NCBI GenBank assembly: GCA_023375785.1
Contig: SZWC01000086.1
Span: 80,073 to 132,739 of the forward strand
DNA length: 52,667 nucleotides
DNA from: Penium margaritaceum
Lineage: Eukaryota; Streptophyta; Zygnematophyceae; Desmidiales; Peniaceae
Direction: 5' to 3'
Below are positions 50,193-52,667 of this stretch, in pieces (the stretch's first letter is position 1; each line of letters opens with the position of its first letter). The notes under the pieces were generated by a model. The model searched no databases, was not told the origin of the DNA, and saw only the letters and a list, made by a program, of their open reading frames with translations. A program made the position numbers and the translations under genes.

Positions 50193-51116
50193 TGTGAACC
50201 GAGGGGCGCCCGGCATGACGGTCACACGCCAAGCCCTTGGGATGAACCTCCCACCCTTGACCCCTTGGTGTGTGGGCCAACCCTTGAGATGTCGCACGAC
50301 CCTCTCCTAGCAGCAAGGCCGCTATTAGTGGCCGAGGTTCCCGCCGTGCGACTCTCCTGGCGGCGTTTGTACCAAGGTGCATTGCGGAAGACTTGTAGGA
50401 TCGAATGGACGTGTGCAAGGTGATGCTTGGAGAACAAGGAGTGTTGGGCAGGGAAACAATCCTTATACTTGATAGACCAGTACAAGGCAATGTACATAGT
50501 CTGTGGGTTAGATTGCCATGCCTAGATCAATCCCCAGGCTTCCTTATGTACCATCCCCTATGGAGCAGCCAAAATATACTCAGCACTACGAAGCCATGTA
50601 TCGAGGCGCACTCGTGCAAATATCACATGCATCATGTAGTACGCGCTCAGAGCTTTCCAACGCACCAAAGAACGCCTCAATCCGTGAAGAAACGGCTATG
50701 TGATGGCCGTTTGAATACTCCACGCGTGACGGCCGCTGGCAGCACCGCCAGCGGGGGTCACGGCCGCCTGAAGCGCCTTTGCTTGCGAATGCAGCTCCAG
50801 CTGCCATCCCAAAGCGCCCATGGATCCCAATGAACCTTGCCTCATTGGCTAAACGTCCATCCAGGGATGCTTTGGCTGCAGTGGGCAAGAAAGTCGCTCC
50901 GCCGTGCTCGGGGTCGAACCGGTACGTCTCCTGTTTTCTCGAGGTGCGCCTCCCACCTTTGCACGGTCAAATCGTTCTCGTCCCTGCACCAAATGACCCG
51001 GTTCTTGGGTCGATTTCGCATGGGTTTTCATGTAGAACACAATGATAGCATCAAAATATGCATCTGACCTCAGCATGATGACGTAATCACCGCCTCGACC
51101 GGCGGCTCCCATAACA
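50193..51116 (-). repeat. 5' LTR of the chromovirus
   Basis: This 924-bp LTR starts on the coding strand with TGTTATGGGAGCC and ends ...GGTTCACA next to the PBS. Differences from the 3' LTR are scattered, with a cluster near 50500-50610. It should carry the promoter; I do not see a TATA box convincing enough to annotate. A tRNA-like piece lies at 50902-50966. Confidence 0.93.
50902..50966 (-). other. tRNA-like segment in the 5' LTR
   Basis: This is the same 65-nt structure as at 45313-45377. CCGTGC and GCACGG ends pair, and box B GGTTCGACCCC is unchanged. Substitutions fall in the hairpin regions (GGTGGGAGGCGCACC and CTCGAGAAAACAGGAG here). Conservation of box B between LTRs that differ by several percent is suggestive but rests on only 11 bases. 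Confidence 0.48.
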
Positions 51117-51121
51117 GGCAC
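51117..51121. repeat. Target-site duplication of the chromovirus, right copy (GGCAC)
   Basis: This copy is identical to 44606-44610. Satellite sequence of the interrupted F monomer (ggcgtggctaatatgcacacc) resumes at once. Confidence 0.92.
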
Positions 51122-52340
51122 GGCGTGGCTAATATGCACACCAAACAACCAAACTAGGCAATTTGGGAATTTCAATATGGGTGGTCAGCGTTGACCAACC
51201 ATAACACGAGACAACAACTTTCAGGGGAGGAAACAATGCTATGGGAATATCAGTTCTTAACGAGAAATTACAAAGACCTTCAGTCAGTAGTAGCACGGCG
51301 TGGCAACCATGTACAATTACCGACCAAAGTAGGCATATGTACTGCCTTTGAGCAAAGAAACCCGCCGTGTGTGGACAACAGTGACAACTCATAATACGAG
51401 TCACAAATGGCCAGAGGGGGAAACAATGGTCTGGGAATACCAAGTATCAAAAAGCAAGCACAAGGAGCTTCAATACGTTGTGGCACGGTGTGGATACCAT
51501 GCACGATGACCAACCAAAGCAGGCATATGTCACTGACCATAACCAAATAATGGCACTAAGTGTGGTAAACCTTGACAACTCATACAACGAGTCACAAATG
51601 GCGAGGGTGCAAGATAATGGTTTGTGAATACTAGTTATTGACTAGCAAGTACAAATACCTCCAATGTGTAGTGGCGCAGTGTGGCTACAATGCACATTGA
51701 CCAACCAAAGCATGCATATGTCACTGACCATGAACAAATAATATCACTTCATGTGGTCAGCCTTGACAACTCACAACACAAGTCACTGATAGTCAGAGGA
51801 GGTAACAATGGTTTGGGAACATCAGCTATTAACTAGAAAGCACAAAGATCTTCAATACGTGGTGACACGGTGTTGTAACCACGTACAGTGACAAACCAAA
51901 GTAGGCATATGTCACTAACCATGACCAAATAATTTCAATAAGGGTGGTCAACGTTCACAACTCATAACATGAGTCACAAATGGTCAGCGGGGGAAAACAT
52001 GGTTTCAAAACACTATGTGTCTTCTAGCAAGTAAAAATATTTTTTGTATGTATTGGCACGATGTGGCTACCGTGCACAATGACCTACCCAAGTAGGCATA
52101 CATCACTGCTCACGACCAAAGAAGTTTAGTGTGTGTGGTCAACATTCACAACGCATAACACAAGTAAAAAATGGGCAGAGGGAGAAACAATGGTTTGGGA
52201 ATACTCGGTATCGACTAGCAAGTACAAAGACCTTCGATAAGTGGTCGCACAGTGTGGCTACCATGCACAATGACCAGCCAAGTATGCTCCTGTCACAGAA
52301 TGTCTTAAAAATATATTCTTTGTGTGTATTCAACTCTCCT
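51122..52340 (+). repeat. Satellite array of module 2, last part with edge monomers
   Basis: The rest of the interrupted F monomer is followed by A (about 51298), B (51488), C (51680) and a D-like monomer (about 51870), and then by the two private edge monomers (about 52060 and 52250). This reproduces the closing order of module 1. The F monomer at 51122-51298 has a short deletion (aggcaatttgggaatttc), which makes it shorter than usual. Confidence 0.9.
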
Positions 52341-52641
52341 TCCAACAACTGGTCAATCGGAGCAATGGTTGAGACATTATTAAAGCTCAAAGTTGACATT
52401 CCGTCTGCGTCAATCTTTGTATGATTTAACTAACTTTGTTATCATTCATACTTTTGAAAACTACCCTCTAATCTTACACCCCCTTATTTTATGCCCTTTA
52501 TCCATAGGAACCCTTATAATGTCATTTGGACATCATATAAGTACCATGTGAGCTGGCTTTATTCTTCTAGAGTTAGATTCAGGAGTGGTAGGTCCTGGGT
52601 TTCAATCCTCGAACGTCCAATATAGAATAGGCTTGCGACCT
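52341..52641 (+). repeat. AT-rich non-satellite tail of module 2
   Basis: This is the second copy of the tail at 27271-27574, with the same order of AT-rich sequence, tRNA-like segment and aggcttgcgacc before the G tract. It is about 10-17% diverged from copy 1 by eye, which is clearly more than the leaders. No coding content is supported. Confidence 0.75.
52548..52618 (+). other. tRNA-like segment in module 2 tail
   Basis: This is the counterpart of 27481-27551. The T-arm-like part reads GGTCCTGGGTTTCAATCC, and TAGAGTTAGATT is kept. The 5' box-A-like region has several changes and the acceptor-like pairing is lost, so it is a decayed copy. Confidence 0.45.
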
Positions 52642-52667
52642 GGGGGGGGGGGGGGGGGGGGGGGGGG
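52642..52667 (+). other. Poly-G tract at the window end
   Basis: Twenty-six consecutive G end the window at the same relative place where module 1 has sixteen G. True length is unknown because the sequence stops inside the tract. Confidence 0.85.

Larger units (their letters stand above)
44611..51116 (-). mobile_element. Ty3/gypsy chromovirus, structurally complete but coding-defective
   Basis: The element is 6506 bp and lies on the minus strand. In order it has: 5' LTR (50193-51116), initiator-Met PBS (50179-50190), gag, protease, reverse transcriptase, RNase H, integrase, chromodomain, G-rich PPT and 3' LTR (44611-45530). It is flanked by the 5-bp duplication GGCAC. The RT-RH-IN order defines Ty3/gypsy, and a chromodomain after integrase defines the chromovirus branch. 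By eye about 37 mismatches lie in the first 430 aligned LTR positions, so the insertion is not recent. The coding part carries eight in-frame stops and two or three frame changes, plus lost key residues in PR, RT and RH. GC content is visibly higher than in the surrounding satellite. Confidence 0.95.

Noticed and set aside
27603..52667. Module as a Helitron (TC start, tandem repeats inside)
   Set aside because: No CTRR end with a terminal hairpin was found at the tail, and no helicase domain.
1..52667. Circular molecule or plasmid, since the end resembles the 27.6-kb junction
   Set aside because: The end stops inside poly-G and lacks the cctgttgtgatacc that precedes the leader at the internal junction. 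A contig break in a longer tandem array is simpler.

Overview
The window looks like nuclear heterochromatin from a plant or green alga, not a gene-bearing or bacterial region. The evidence is about 44 kb of a roughly 191-bp satellite, one complete Ty3/gypsy chromovirus carrying an initiator-tRNA-Met primer-binding site, a second LTR-like insertion, and no host gene I can support. The species cannot be named from sequence alone.

Layout. Two large composite modules lie head to tail. Module 1 is 1-27604 and module 2 is 27605 to the window end. Each has a short non-satellite leader (1-165; 27605-27769), then a satellite array that ends in distinctive edge monomers, then a non-satellite AT-rich tail with a tRNA-like segment, then a pure G tract (27575-27590; 52642-52667, where the window stops). 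Six monomer types, here called A to F, follow one another in fixed order and form a higher-order repeat (HOR) of about 1146 bp. By length the window holds roughly 230 monomers.

Differences between modules. Module 1 carries an 8.15-kb block of seven HORs in reverse orientation (4035-12181). A variant shared by the flanks of both modules indicates an inverted insertion rather than a flip in place. Module 2 carries two insertions with 5-bp target duplications: a 688-bp solo-LTR-like element (32143-32830) and the chromovirus (44611-51116, minus strand). The leaders and first 4 kb are only about 2-4% diverged between modules, but the tails differ by about 10-17%, so the modules are not one simple recent duplication.

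The chromovirus has two LTRs, a PBS, a G-rich PPT, gag with a CCHC knuckle, protease, reverse transcriptase, RNase H, integrase and a chromodomain. Its coding region is broken by in-frame stops (mostly TAG) and frame changes. RT, RNase H and protease have each lost a key residue, while the integrase DD35E triad is intact. Local scars of satellite turnover are visible: hybrid monomers, out-of-register joins and near-perfect duplications that repeatedly affect monomer B.
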